Made by a program: the position numbers and the translations under genes. Positions 1-8,857 of a stretch of DNA of 49,078 nt are shown piece after piece; within the stretch, counting starts at the first letter, position 1; every line of letters starts with the position of its first letter. The stretch is from a virus. The DNA lies in IMG/VR virus record IMGVR_UViG_3300035076_000007, positions 1 to 49,078 of that record; one strand, given 5' to 3'. The notes below the pieces were generated by a model that was not told where the DNA came from, made no database searches, and saw only the letters and a list, made by a program, of their open reading frames with translations.

Positions 1-15
1 GTTCACCATTGCGAC
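1..15. repeat. 15-bp terminal direct repeat (matches 49064-49078)
   Basis: The first 15 bases of the window are identical to the last 15. Either a circular genome was cut open with a short assembly overlap, or the repeat is a filled cohesive end, which would suit the lambda-type terminase encoded just downstream. Sequence alone cannot choose between these. Confidence 0.8.
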
Positions 16-50
16 CGGCCGGCTCTCGCAAACTCCGACTTTTCGGCCGA

Positions 51-72
51 GTGTTAACCCAGCGTGTTAACC
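51..72 (+). promoter_or_regulatory. Paired GTGTTAACC motifs upstream of terS
   Basis: Two copies of GTGTTAACC start 13 bp apart (51-59 and 64-72), about 80 bp before the small terminase gene. Exact copies also occur at 47496-47504, 47915-47923 (inverted) and 48000-48008. Such AT-rich sites stand out in a high-GC genome. They could be cosB-like small-terminase binding sites or operators for one of the nearby helix-turn-helix proteins; this role is inferred. Confidence 0.45.
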
Positions 73-150
73 GGTGCGGCGGTGTGCGCGGAGCGGATCG
101 CGCCGCGCCGTCCATGGGAATAGACGCCGCGCTAGTGCTCCGCGAGGCCG

Positions 151-939
151 ATGGCCGCTAAGCGCGAGGCGCCGCGCCCGGCGGTGCACCTGGTCTCGCG
201 CGCCGAGATGGCGCGCCGGCTCGAGCTCTCCAGGCCCGCCATTACCAAAGCTTGCCGCGAGGGCGGGCGGCTCCACCCCGCGTGCGAGGGCGCCTCGGTC
301 AACGTGCTTCACCCGGTCGCCGCCGCTTGGCTGGTCGAGCGCGCGGCCTCGCTCCAGCCTCCGCAGCGCGAGCCGGCGCGGCAACCCACGCCGCGCGCCG
401 CGCCGCCGGCGCCGGCGCCCGCTCGGGTGCCGCGGCGTCGCCCTCCGCCCGCACCCGAGCCGGTCGAGCTGCCCCCCATCGACGTCGATGATGATCCGCC
501 CGAGGATCCGCAATCGATCGATAGCCTGGAGGCCAAGCTCGGGCCTCGACAACGCGTCCCGCTTGCCGAGCTCGCCCAGCCGCTCACCGCTCTCACCGAG
601 AGCTATGGCGACGTCCGCGAATTCGAGGGATGGATCCGCGCGCGCAAGGCGCTCGAGGAGGCGCGCAAGGCGCAGATGATCCGCGAGCGCCTCGAGGGGC
701 GGCTCATCGCGCGCACCACCGTGGTGAGGATGTTCGATCACGTCGACACCGCGTTCCGCTTGCTGCTCTCCGATGCTCCCCGCTCGATCGCGACCCGCAT
801 CGCGCCGCAGGATGTGGCAACGGTCGCCGCGCTCATCCGCGAGACGATGAGCCAACACCTGGCGACCTGTCGCGGGCAGCTCGATCAATCCCTCGCCAAC
901 GATGATCCGATGGCCGCCCTCGCGGAGGCCGCAGAGTGA
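151..939 (+). CDS. terS: Terminase small subunit
   Basis: Protein of 262 aa that would recognise phage DNA and recruit the large terminase. A helix-turn-helix lies near residues 15-60 (SRAEMARRLELSRPAITKA). A long Pro/Arg/Ala-rich linker (about 70-125) follows, then a helical C-terminal domain with a charged coiled-coil stretch near residues 165-190, a plausible oligomerisation region. Position directly before a gpA-type large terminase supports the call. ATG 151 follows a weak GAGG, and the gene ends in a GTGA overlap with the next, implying translational coupling. Confidence 0.85.
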   Translation: MAAKREAPRPAVHLVSRAEMARRLELSRPAITKACREGGRLHPACEGASVNVLHPVAAAWLVERAASLQPPQREPARQPTPRAAPPAPAPARVPRRRPPPAPEPVELPPIDVDDDPPEDPQSIDSLEAKLGPRQRVPLAELAQPLTALTESYGDVREFEGWIRARKALEEARKAQMIRERLEGRLIARTTVVRMFDHVDTAFRLLLSDAPRSIATRIAPQDVATVAALIRETMSQHLATCRGQLDQSLANDDPMAALAEAAE

Positions 940-2915
940 TCGCGGTCGAGAGCTATCACCGCGAGCAAGAGTCGATCAAATGGCAGAGCGACGTCGCATT
1001 TTTGCGGCGCCGTTGCGCGACCCTCACCACCGAGACGCGCGAGCTATTGCCTTCGGAGTGGTCGGAAAAAAAGCGCTACCTCCCCGCCTCGAGCACCTCG
1101 ATCCCGGGCTACTATCGGTTTGATGTTTCCCCGTATATGCGGGAAATCATCGATTGTATGTCACCGGAGAGCCCGGTGCGGCACGTCACGATCATGAAGG
1201 GCGTGCAGATCGGCGCCACCACGCTGCTCGAAAACACGATCGGTTACTACATCGACCAGGTCAAAACCGCGCCGATGATGTTGGTGACCGCGGATGCGGA
1301 GCTCGCCAAGCTGCGGATCGAATCCTTTGTCGTGCCGATGCTCAAGCATTCGGGGCTCGATCACCTCATCAAAAGTCTCGACGAGCAGAACCCCCGGAAG
1401 ACCGGGCGAACCGACAAAAAATATGAATGGGAGGGCGGAGGGTTCCTGGTGCCGCTCGGCGCGGTCAACGCGAACAAGCTTCGATCGCTGCCGATCCAGG
1501 TGTTACTCCGCGATGAGATCGACGGCTGGGCGGACAATGTTGGACGCGACGGCGATCCGGTCAAGCTCTCCGCCGACCGCACGGCGTCCTATGAGGCGAC
1601 GCGCAAGATCTTCGATTGCAGCACGCCGCTCATCAAAGGCAGCTCGAAAATCGCGCGCCTCTTCGATGGCGGCGACCAGCGGCGCTACCATGTGCGGTGC
1701 CTCGGGTGCGGCCACCCGCAAGCGCTGCGCTGGCGCCGGACCGACAATGAAACCGGGGTGATCACGGGCATCGTTTGGCAGAGCGATAACGGGCGCCTGG
1801 TCGAGGGCTCGACCCGCTATCTCTGTGAGCAGTGCGGGCACGCCCACACCAACAACGACAAAACCAGACTGTTTGCCGAGGGCAACGCCGAATGGGTACC
1901 AACGGCGGTACCGGAAACGCCGCACCATCGTAGCTACCACCTGAGCGCGCTCTATTCGCCGGTGGGCATGCAAACGTGGGATGCGTGCGTGTCCAAATGG
2001 CTGGAGGCGTGGGATGAGGAAAACAACCGGGCGCGGGATAACCTCGCGCTCCAGGTGTTTTACAACAACGTGCTCGGGGAGCCCTTCGAAGCGCGAGGAA
2101 TCAAGCTGCGTTTCGAGATCGTGAGCGGGCACCGCCGGCATTGCTACCACTACGGGCAGGTTCCCAATCGCTGGCTCACCGAGTTTGCAGGCTCGCCGCT
2201 ACTCATCGTGACGCTCGCCGTGGACGTGCATATCGACAATCTCGCGGTGGGCGTGATCGGCTGGTGCCGCGAACGGCGCGCGGTGCTGCTCGATTACTGG
2301 CGGTTCCAGGGCGACACCGAGCAGCTCGACAACCCTGCAACGTGGGGGCGCCTTCGGGAAGTGATCGAGGGCAAAGAATACGTGGGCGACGATGGGAAGA
2401 CCTATCGGATCCAGCTCTCCCTCATCGACTGCGGTTACTTGACGGACACCGTCTATCGATTCTGTGAGCGATACGAGTCGGGAGTTTTCCCGGTGCGCGG
2501 GCGCGAGTCGCCGCCGCGCAACGCGCCGATCAAAGAGTTCTGGAAATATCAGACCGAGGGCGGGCAGCTCGCCTGGGCGGCGAGCGTCGACATGTACAAA
2601 GACCGCTGGAGCTCGGCGCTACGCCGTTCGTGGGATGGGCTCAGCATGCAACCCGAGGGGTATTTCAACGCCCCGATCGATGCGAGCGATGAGCAACTCA
2701 AAGAGTTGACGGTCGAGACCCGCCGCGAAAAGATCGACAAAACATCCAATCGCCGATACGGGTTCGAGTGGCATCGCCCGAGCGGCGCCAACAATGAGCT
2801 TTGGGATCTGCTCGTTTACAACAACGTAGCGCTCGACATTCTCGCGTACGACGTTTGCATCCAGCAAATGGGGCTCGAGGCCATCGACTGGCATACGTTC
2901 TGGAGCGCGCTCTAA
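936..2915 (+). CDS. terL: Terminase large subunit, lambda gpA family
   Basis: Packaging ATPase and nuclease of 659 aa, similar in length to lambda gpA. A deviant Walker A-like segment (MKGVQIGATT, residues 87-96) and a Walker B-like LLRDEID (190-196) mark the ATPase domain. A four-Cys zinc-ribbon insertion (C255, C258, C297, C300) is typical of this family. The C-terminal half carries acidic nuclease-like segments (TLAVDVH, SLIDCGY). GTG start at 936 overlaps the terS stop. The gpA family usually cuts at cos sites, which suggests cohesive-end packaging. Confidence 0.95.
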   Translation: MIAVESYHREQESIKWQSDVAFLRRRCATLTTETRELLPSEWSEKKRYLPASSTSIPGYYRFDVSPYMREIIDCMSPESPVRHVTIMKGVQIGATTLLENTIGYYIDQVKTAPMMLVTADAELAKLRIESFVVPMLKHSGLDHLIKSLDEQNPRKTGRTDKKYEWEGGGFLVPLGAVNANKLRSLPIQVLLRDEIDGWADNVGRDGDPVKLSADRTASYEATRKIFDCSTPLIKGSSKIARLFDGGDQRRYHVRCLGCGHPQALRWRRTDNETGVITGIVWQSDNGRLVEGSTRYLCEQCGHAHTNNDKTRLFAEGNAEWVPTAVPETPHHRSYHLSALYSPVGMQTWDACVSKWLEAWDEENNRARDNLALQVFYNNVLGEPFEARGIKLRFEIVSGHRRHCYHYGQVPNRWLTEFAGSPLLIVTLAVDVHIDNLAVGVIGWCRERRAVLLDYWRFQGDTEQLDNPATWGRLREVIEGKEYVGDDGKTYRIQLSLIDCGYLTDTVYRFCERYESGVFPVRGRESPPRNAPIKEFWKYQTEGGQLAWAASVDMYKDRWSSALRRSWDGLSMQPEGYFNAPIDASDEQLKELTVETRREKIDKTSNRRYGFEWHRPSGANNELWDLLVYNNVALDILAYDVCIQQMGLEAIDWHTFWSAL

Positions 2916-3182
2916 ATGACAGATTGCTGCGATGAAAGCGCCTGGCTGGAGGAACGCATCGCCGCAAAGAAAGCGGCGATCCTGGCGTATGAGGCGGCGC
3001 TCACGTCCCTCGCCAGCGGCGCTCAAACCTACTCGATCGACACCGGCCAAACCCGCCAGACGGTGAGCAAAGCCAACCTCACCGAGATCCGCAATGTGAT
3101 CGCCCAGCTCGAGAGCGAGCTCTCGAGCCTTCAAATGCGCCTCTACGGTTGCGGCAGATTTCAAGCGAGACCCGGATGGTAA
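2916..3182 (+). CDS. Head-tail joining protein, gpW-like
   Basis: Small 88-aa protein between large terminase and portal, the position of lambda W. Helical and charged, with a conserved-looking YSIDTGQTRQTV segment near residues 39-50 and a coiled-coil C-terminus. It starts directly after the terL stop. Lambda gpW completes filled heads before tail joining; that role is inferred from position and general similarity. It could instead be another small connector family. Confidence 0.65.
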   Translation: MTDCCDESAWLEERIAAKKAAILAYEAALTSLASGAQTYSIDTGQTRQTVSKANLTEIRNVIAQLESELSSLQMRLYGCGRFQARPGW

Positions 3183-4840
3183 AATACCCGATCCTCAATC
3201 GACTGGTGAGCTGGCTCTATCCGGCGGCGCCGGCGGCGCCGACCGAGATGATGGGCCGCGCTACGGGGCAGGTGCGGCAGCAATGGCACGACGGCGAGAA
3301 ATACCCGGGCGGCTTCGGGTTCACCGAGCTGCTCACCGCGGACTATTGGACGTTGCGGCAGCGCTCGGCGCAACTGTTCAAAACCAACATCTATGCCCGC
3401 GGCATCGTGCGCCGCCTGGTCACGAACATCATCAATACGGGCTTGCACCTCGAGTCGACGCCCGAGGATGCGATCCTCGGCCTGGGCGAGGATGCGCTCG
3501 CTACCTGGTCAGAGCTCACCGAGAACCGGTTCCACCTTTGGACGCGCTCGCCCGAGCTCTGCGATTACTGCGGCGCCAAGTCCTTTGGCGGCATCCAAGC
3601 CGCGGCGAAATTGGCGGCGCTGATCTCGGGCGATGTGCTGGTGGTCGTGCTCCAGGATGCCGTCACCGGCCTGCCGCGCGTGCGCCTGGTCGACGGGCAG
3701 CGCGTGCAATCGCCGTTCGGCGCGGTGCTCCCCACGCTGCCCGCGGGGCACGAAATCAAGCACGGTGTCGAGCTGGACGGCGACGGGCGCCAGATCGCCT
3801 ATTGGCTGGTCTCGAACAATGCAAACCAGCTCCGCGCCGAGCGCCTGCCCGCGCGCGGTCCTACGGGGCGCCGGGTGGCGTGGCTGGTCTATGGCACCGA
3901 TCGCTTGCTCGATGAGGTGCGCGGCGAGCCGATCCTCAGCATCATGCTGCAATCGCTCCGCGAGGTCGATCGCTACCGGGATGCGGTGCAACGCAAGGCG
4001 GCGCTCAACGCGATCCTCGCGATGTTCATTTCCAAAGACCAGGAAACGATCGGCACGCGCCCGCTCTCGGGCGGCGCCATCCTTCGGGGAAAGGATGCCG
4101 TTGCCGGCCCCGTCGGCGGCAAGCAACGCACGTTCAATTTTGCCGAGATGATCCCGGGCGCGGTGCTCGATGAGCTCGCCCCCGGCGAGAAACCGAACGG
4201 GTTCCCCGCCACGGGCACCGATGAAAAGTTTGCGGACTTCGAAGCCGCGATCGTTTGCGCGATGGCCTGGGCGCTGGAAATCCCGCCCGAGATCCTGCGG
4301 CTCTCGTTCTCGAGCAACTACTCGGCATCGCAGGCGGCGATCAATGAGTTCAAGCTCTATTTGAACCCGGTGCGCGCGGCGTGGGGGGATGATTTCTGCC
4401 AACCGATCTATGTCGAATGGTTGCTCAGCGAGGTGCTCGCGGGGCGCATCGTCGCCAACGGGTTGCTCGAGGCCTGGCGCGATCCGCTCAAATTTGACCA
4501 GCTCGCGGCCTGGACGGCGGCCGACTGGAGCGGCGCTATCAAGCCGAGCGTCGACCTGGTCAAGCAAGCCAACGGCTATCAATTGCTGGTCGAGCAGGGG
4601 TTCATTTCTCGCGACCGCGCCGCGCGCGAGACCACGGGAACCAAGTTCAGCAAAAACGTTCAAAAGCTCGCGCGCGAGAACGAGGCGCTAGCCAAGGCGA
4701 TGATGCCGATCAAAGAGCTCGAGGCCGCGGCCAAGCCGACGCCGGCGCCGCGCGGCGGGCTCGCGCCGGTACCGGACGCCGAAGGCGACGGCGACGAGGG
4801 CGACGAAAAGGAGACTAAGAAAAATGCTTTGGTTGCTTGA
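3176..4840 (+). CDS. Portal protein, lambda gpB family
   Basis: Protein of 554 aa forming the portal vertex through which DNA enters and leaves the head. Features typical of the lambda-type portal family include RSAQLFKTNIYARGIVRRLVTNIINTG-like N-terminal text and a C-terminal SFSSNYSASQAAINEF segment. The acidic, low-complexity tail is a usual feature. ATG 3176 (MVKYPIL) overlaps the end of the gpW-like gene; an upstream in-frame ATG at 3149 is less likely because of the longer overlap. The 3' end overlaps the protease gene. Confidence 0.92.
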   Translation: MVKYPILNRLVSWLYPAAPAAPTEMMGRATGQVRQQWHDGEKYPGGFGFTELLTADYWTLRQRSAQLFKTNIYARGIVRRLVTNIINTGLHLESTPEDAILGLGEDALATWSELTENRFHLWTRSPELCDYCGAKSFGGIQAAAKLAALISGDVLVVVLQDAVTGLPRVRLVDGQRVQSPFGAVLPTLPAGHEIKHGVELDGDGRQIAYWLVSNNANQLRAERLPARGPTGRRVAWLVYGTDRLLDEVRGEPILSIMLQSLREVDRYRDAVQRKAALNAILAMFISKDQETIGTRPLSGGAILRGKDAVAGPVGGKQRTFNFAEMIPGAVLDELAPGEKPNGFPATGTDEKFADFEAAIVCAMAWALEIPPEILRLSFSSNYSASQAAINEFKLYLNPVRAAWGDDFCQPIYVEWLLSEVLAGRIVANGLLEAWRDPLKFDQLAAWTAADWSGAIKPSVDLVKQANGYQLLVEQGFISRDRAARETTGTKFSKNVQKLARENEALAKAMMPIKELEAAAKPTPAPRGGLAPVPDAEGDGDEGDEKETKKNALVA

Positions 4841-5993
4841 ACCGACCACGCTGCGGCGCCTCATCCACGCGCAGGAAACTTTCCGCGATCCGGAGGCGGC
4901 GATCCGATGGGAGGCCGAGCAAGCCGCGCAGGTGGCCGAGGCCGAGCAGCGCGATGGGCTCCCCCAAGGTCTGCAAATCACCGGCAGCACCGCGACCATC
5001 AACGTCGAGGGCGTTCTCACCAAGCGCCCGGATTTCTGGGCCAAGTTTTTCGGCGGCAGCAACACCACCTATTCCAGCATTCGCAACGCGCTGGCGTACG
5101 CCTCGAGCTCGGCGGAGGTGGGCGAGATCGTGTTCAGCGTTGACAGCCCGGGCGGCAATTCGGAGGGGCTCATCGAGCTGCTCGATTCGATCGCCTATGC
5201 GCGCCAGGCCGCGCACAAACCGATGCGGGTGAGCGCGGACAATGCGCAATCGGCCGCGTACGGCATCGCCGCGGCCGTGGGCAAGATCGAGGCGCGAGGG
5301 CGCGGCGGAGTGTTCGGCAGCATCGGCACGGCGGCATCCTTCTATCTGCCGAGCAACGTGGTGACGCTCACCAACACCGATAGTCCCGACAAGCGCCCGG
5401 ACCTCACGACGCCCGAAGGAAAGGCGGTCGTAGTCAAATACCTCGACCAGATCAATCACGAGTTTGTGAGCGCGATCGCGCAAGGGCGCGGCGTAACGCT
5501 CGGGCAGGTTTCCGAGGGCTATGGCCGCGGCGCCTCCATGACGGCGACCGAGGCCAAGCGCCTCGGTCTCATCGACTCGATCGCAACCACTGCACCGCGC
5601 GCGGTGCCTAGCAGCAAGGTAGTTTCAATGGCGGATAAAGATCAGGAAACCGAGGCGGCCAAGGAAGCCGCCACGCAACGCGGTGTCGAGCAGGAACGCG
5701 ATCGCGTGCTCGCGCACCTCACCATGGGCGAGAGCTGCGGCGACATGACGATCGCGCTCGAGGCGATTCGCTCGGGCGCCGGTATGTCGCAAGCGATCCA
5801 GGCGCGCTACTTGAGCGCGGGCATGAACCGGGCTGACCGCGGCAAGCGTCAGACCGAGAGCAACACCGCGGAGGTCCAGCTCGCTGGCGTCGCCGCATCG
5901 TCACCCGTCACCCCCTCCACTGCCGACCTGGGCGACCAGGTTGTTTCCGTTCTGAAATCTCAGGGCGGAGAAAAGAGCTTTGTCCGTGCCTAA
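4824..5993 (+). CDS. Prohead protease, S49 (lambda gpC-like), with C-terminal scaffold domain
   Basis: Protein of 389 aa that would mature the prohead. The N-terminal two thirds is a ClpP/SppA-fold S49 serine peptidase: the oxyanion segment DSPGG is near residue 110, the probable nucleophile Ser lies in AQSAAYG (about 142), and GSIGTAAS follows. The last 120 residues are charged and helical and resemble a scaffold. An internal in-frame start (5628) suggests a separate scaffold product, as with lambda C and Nu3. It overlaps portal by 17 bases. Confidence 0.92.
   Translation: MLWLLEPTTLRRLIHAQETFRDPEAAIRWEAEQAAQVAEAEQRDGLPQGLQITGSTATINVEGVLTKRPDFWAKFFGGSNTTYSSIRNALAYASSSAEVGEIVFSVDSPGGNSEGLIELLDSIAYARQAAHKPMRVSADNAQSAAYGIAAAVGKIEARGRGGVFGSIGTAASFYLPSNVVTLTNTDSPDKRPDLTTPEGKAVVVKYLDQINHEFVSAIAQGRGVTLGQVSEGYGRGASMTATEAKRLGLIDSIATTAPRAVPSSKVVSMADKDQETEAAKEAATQRGVEQERDRVLAHLTMGESCGDMTIALEAIRSGAGMSQAIQARYLSAGMNRADRGKRQTESNTAEVQLAGVAASSPVTPSTADLGDQVVSVLKSQGGEKSFVRA
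5628..5993 (+). CDS. Nested scaffold protein (Nu3-like), internal start in the protease gene
   Basis: ATG 5628 is in frame with the protease gene and preceded by AAGGTAG at suitable distance. It would give a 121-aa product (MADKDQETEAAKEAATQ...) equal to the protease C-terminus, rich in Glu, Ala and Gln. Lambda and relatives make scaffold this way, from within the C gene. The start is seen in the sequence; its use is inferred. Confidence 0.6.
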   Translation: MADKDQETEAAKEAATQRGVEQERDRVLAHLTMGESCGDMTIALEAIRSGAGMSQAIQARYLSAGMNRADRGKRQTESNTAEVQLAGVAASSPVTPSTADLGDQVVSVLKSQGGEKSFVRA

Positions 5994-6639
5994 TATCACC
6001 ACCACCAACATCGATCTCGGGCGCGTCGCGCTCGAGGTTTGGGGCGTGCTCGCCGCCGTTCTGCAAAATGTCGAGGTCACCGATCAGAGTTACCTCGAGG
6101 GAACGTTGCTCACGCGCAACGCCGCCAACGGCAAGCTCATCCCCGTTGCCGCATCGGCTGCCGATACGATCGTGGACGTCACGGTCGACGTCGCCTCGCT
6201 CGCGGCAAACACCGAGACCGACACCGCCGTGGTGGTGCCGGGCGCACTCGTCGGCGACTCGATCATGGTCACACCGCTGGGCGTGTGGCCCGCCGGTCTC
6301 ACCGCGCCGCAAGGCCGCTGCCTGGTCGCGGGAACGGTGCAGGTGCGGATCGGAAACGTGACCGCGGCGCCCATCGATCCAGCGTCGCAATCCTTCCGGT
6401 TCTCGCTGGAACATGATCTCGGGGCGCCGGAATACGTTCTCACGTATCCGGTCACGGTCACCGCCTCGAGTGACGGCGCGGTCACGGTGTTGTCTGCCGG
6501 CAAGGTCAACCAACGGCTACTCAAGATCCATGGCGCGCCGCCGACCGCAGCGACCGCTGATCAGATCCATGCGTTGCTCAATCGACCGATCATCCCGGTG
6601 GACGGAACGCAGCTCGCGAAGATCGACAACCCGCAATAA
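5980..6639 (+). CDS. Head decoration protein (gpD-like)
   Basis: Protein of 219 aa between protease and major capsid, the lambda D position. Residues 35-65 (EGTLLTRNAANGKLIPV) resemble the head decoration fold, which stabilises the expanded capsid. The rest is beta-rich and about twice the usual gpD length, so an extra surface domain is likely. The start is TTG 5980 after a GGCGGAG stretch; GTG 5986 is an alternative. It overlaps the protease end. Confidence 0.75.
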   Translation: MSVPNITTTNIDLGRVALEVWGVLAAVLQNVEVTDQSYLEGTLLTRNAANGKLIPVAASAADTIVDVTVDVASLAANTETDTAVVVPGALVGDSIMVTPLGVWPAGLTAPQGRCLVAGTVQVRIGNVTAAPIDPASQSFRFSLEHDLGAPEYVLTYPVTVTASSDGAVTVLSAGKVNQRLLKIHGAPPTAATADQIHALLNRPIIPVDGTQLAKIDNPQ

Positions 6640-6716
6640 GGCCTGAGCGAGCTCCGCGCCTCCACCACTCCCAACCCCCGCCCCTACGCACTTGAGCCCA
6701 AACCTGAGCTAACCCA

Positions 6717-7793
6717 ATGAGCGACAAATCCACCATTGCACTGATCGACCTGTATCTCGAGGACGCGAGCACACCGCCGTTTCTCTCGGGATTCTTTCGA
6801 TCGCCGCCTAAAAATTTCCACACCACCGAGGACATCGAGATCGACATCCAGCGCGACACCGAAGAGGTCGCGATCGTCATCAATGATCTCAGCTTGCCCC
6901 CGAATCACAACGAAAACTCGCTGTATACGAACAAGCGGTTCAAGCCTCCGATCTACGATGAAGAGGGCTCGGTCACGTCGTTTGACATGATCCAGCGGAT
7001 GCCCGGGGAGAACCCCTTTCAAAATCCGAACTACGCCGCAAACGCGGTGCAACAATCGTTCGCGATCTTCCGCAAGCTCGAGAGCAAGATCCGCCGCGCG
7101 ATCGAGCTCATGGCCTCGCAAGTTCTGCAAACCGGGACGCTCTCGCTGATCAACAAAGCGGGCGTGGTTTCCTACACGATCAATTTCTCCCCGAAGGCCA
7201 CGCACTTCACCACGCCCACGGCGTGGGCCGTCAACGGGGCGACGGGCGATCCGTTGGGAGATATTGAGGCGCTCGCTACGATCGTCCGGCGCGACGGCAA
7301 GCGCGAGCCGAACAAACTGATCTATGGCCTGGGCGCATACAAACGGTTCCTCGCCAATGCCACGGTCAAAGAGCGATTGCTCCAAACCCGCGGGCAGCTC
7401 ATCGAGGCGGCGCCGGCGGCGCGCGGAGCGGGCGCGACGTTTCAGGGATGGGTTTGGGCCGGACACTACCGGTTCGAAATGTGGACCTATGACGGGTTCT
7501 ATATGCACCCGCAAACGGGCGCGTTTACGCCCTTCATGGGCGACAACAAAGTGGTCATGCTGGGCGATGGCCGGCTCGATCTCACCTACGGCGCCATCCC
7601 GATGATCGTTTCCCCGGATCAGCGGGCGTTGCCGTTCCTGCCTCCGCGCATTTCGAGCGCGGGCGCAGGTCTCGATCTCACCACCAACGCATGGGTAACC
7701 CCCGACGGCAAGCGCGTGATGGTATCGGCGGGCACGCGCCCGCTCACCATCCCGACGGCGATCGACACCTTCGGTTGCATCACCGCTTTCTGA
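6717..7793 (+). CDS. Major capsid protein, lambda gpE family
   Basis: Protein of 358 aa, the usual gpE-family length. Typical segments include an N-terminal FRSPPKNFHTTEDIEIDI stretch, DMIQRMPGENPFQNPNY near residues 90-105, a helical spine (FAIFRKLESKIRRAIELMASQVL), and a C-terminal VSPDQRALPFLPPRI segment. It should form the capsid shell. A 77-base gap separates it from the decoration gene. ATG 6717 directly follows a TAACCC sequence. Confidence 0.95.
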   Translation: MSDKSTIALIDLYLEDASTPPFLSGFFRSPPKNFHTTEDIEIDIQRDTEEVAIVINDLSLPPNHNENSLYTNKRFKPPIYDEEGSVTSFDMIQRMPGENPFQNPNYAANAVQQSFAIFRKLESKIRRAIELMASQVLQTGTLSLINKAGVVSYTINFSPKATHFTTPTAWAVNGATGDPLGDIEALATIVRRDGKREPNKLIYGLGAYKRFLANATVKERLLQTRGQLIEAAPAARGAGATFQGWVWAGHYRFEMWTYDGFYMHPQTGAFTPFMGDNKVVMLGDGRLDLTYGAIPMIVSPDQRALPFLPPRISSAGAGLDLTTNAWVTPDGKRVMVSAGTRPLTIPTAIDTFGCITAF

Positions 7794-7799
7794 GAGCGA

Positions 7800-8177
7800 A
7801 TGGGGCTGAGAGAACAAGCCGCGCTAGATGCTCAAGCGATCCTGGAGGATGCATCCGGGTTCGCTTGGGCGTTTACGTTGACGTCACCGCTCGGGGTGTC
7901 GGCGGACTATTCGGGGTTCACGACGGACGTGGGCCAGACGATCGATCCCGAGACCGGGCAGGCCGTGGCGGGCCGGCGCGCGTCCGTTGCGGTGTCGTTG
8001 CTCTCGCTGCCGGAGATGCCCGCGGGCATCGCGGAGAGCACGCGCAAACCGTGGCTAGTGCGGTTCCTCAGCGTGCAAGGCGTAGAGGCTACATTCAAAG
8101 TGATCGAGGTGCTGCCCGATCGCGCCGCCGGCGTGGTCGTGATGATCCTCGAAGCGTACCAGCAAGCCAGCGCGTGA
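7800..8177 (+). CDS. Head-tail connector or neck protein
   Basis: Protein of 125 aa six bases after the capsid gene. It is beta-rich, without membrane segments or Cys motifs. Proteins of this length and position in lambda-head phages usually form the neck or head-completion ring. No specific family recognised; the role is inferred from gene order. Confidence 0.55.
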   Translation: MGLREQAALDAQAILEDASGFAWAFTLTSPLGVSADYSGFTTDVGQTIDPETGQAVAGRRASVAVSLLSLPEMPAGIAESTRKPWLVRFLSVQGVEATFKVIEVLPDRAAGVVVMILEAYQQASA

Positions 8178-8181
8178 TCTG

Positions 8182-8847
8182 ATGGCCGCCCTCATCCTGG
8201 AGCTCATCGACAAGCGAGACAATGTCGAGATCGTCCGCGACCAGATCGCGGCGATCCTGGTGGTCGAGCTCGCCCACCAAGCAACGCTCTCTGGCGCTAC
8301 CGATCTGCCGCGAGTTTTCATCGAGCGCAGCAACCCATGGGGCGCCTTTATCGAGGGCGATCCCGAGGCCGCGCCCATCATCAATGTTTGGTTTGACAAC
8401 GCCAGTTTCGACCCATCCTCGAGCAACGTGGTCGAGCGCCAAACGTGCGAAGCAACATTCAACATCGACTGTTACGGGTACGGCGTGAGCGCCGATGATG
8501 GCGACCCGTCCGGCGGACACTCCCCGGGCGATCTCCGCGCCGCCCTCGAGGCGCAACGCGCGGTCCGTTACGCTCGAAATATCCTGATGGCGGGCGCGTA
8601 TACGTACCTCGGCCTTCAAGGCGTCGTTGGCAAACGCTTCCCCCAAACCATCAGCATGATGCATCCGCAGATCGACAATCGAGCGGTGCAACGCATCGTC
8701 GCCGCGCGGTTCGCGCTCCAGGTGCGGTTCAATGAGTTCTCGCCGCAAGTGCAAGGCGAGGCGCTCGAGACCCTGATGGTCGACGTCAATCGCAAGGAAA
8801 CGGGCGAGCTGCTCATCCGCGCGGAATATCCCAACCCAACACCATAG
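8182..8847 (+). CDS. Neck or tail-terminator-like protein
   Basis: Protein of 221 aa just before the sheath gene, where contractile-tail phages carry their tail-terminator or completion protein. It has a helical N-terminus (MAALILELIDKRDNVEIVRDQIAAIL), a beta-rich middle and a C-terminus with RFALQVRFNEFSPQVQGE. ATG 8182 lies four bases after the preceding stop. Assignment is by position. Confidence 0.55.
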   Translation: MAALILELIDKRDNVEIVRDQIAAILVVELAHQATLSGATDLPRVFIERSNPWGAFIEGDPEAAPIINVWFDNASFDPSSSNVVERQTCEATFNIDCYGYGVSADDGDPSGGHSPGDLRAALEAQRAVRYARNILMAGAYTYLGLQGVVGKRFPQTISMMHPQIDNRAVQRIVAARFALQVRFNEFSPQVQGEALETLMVDVNRKETGELLIRAEYPNPTP

Positions 8848-8857
8848 GAAATCAATC

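Noticed and set aside
3509-4663. Long open frame on the minus strand opposite the portal gene (similar ones lie opposite the capsid, sheath and hub genes).
   Set aside because: Arg/Leu/Asp-rich shadow translations typical of high-GC coding DNA read backwards; the plus-strand genes have clear families.
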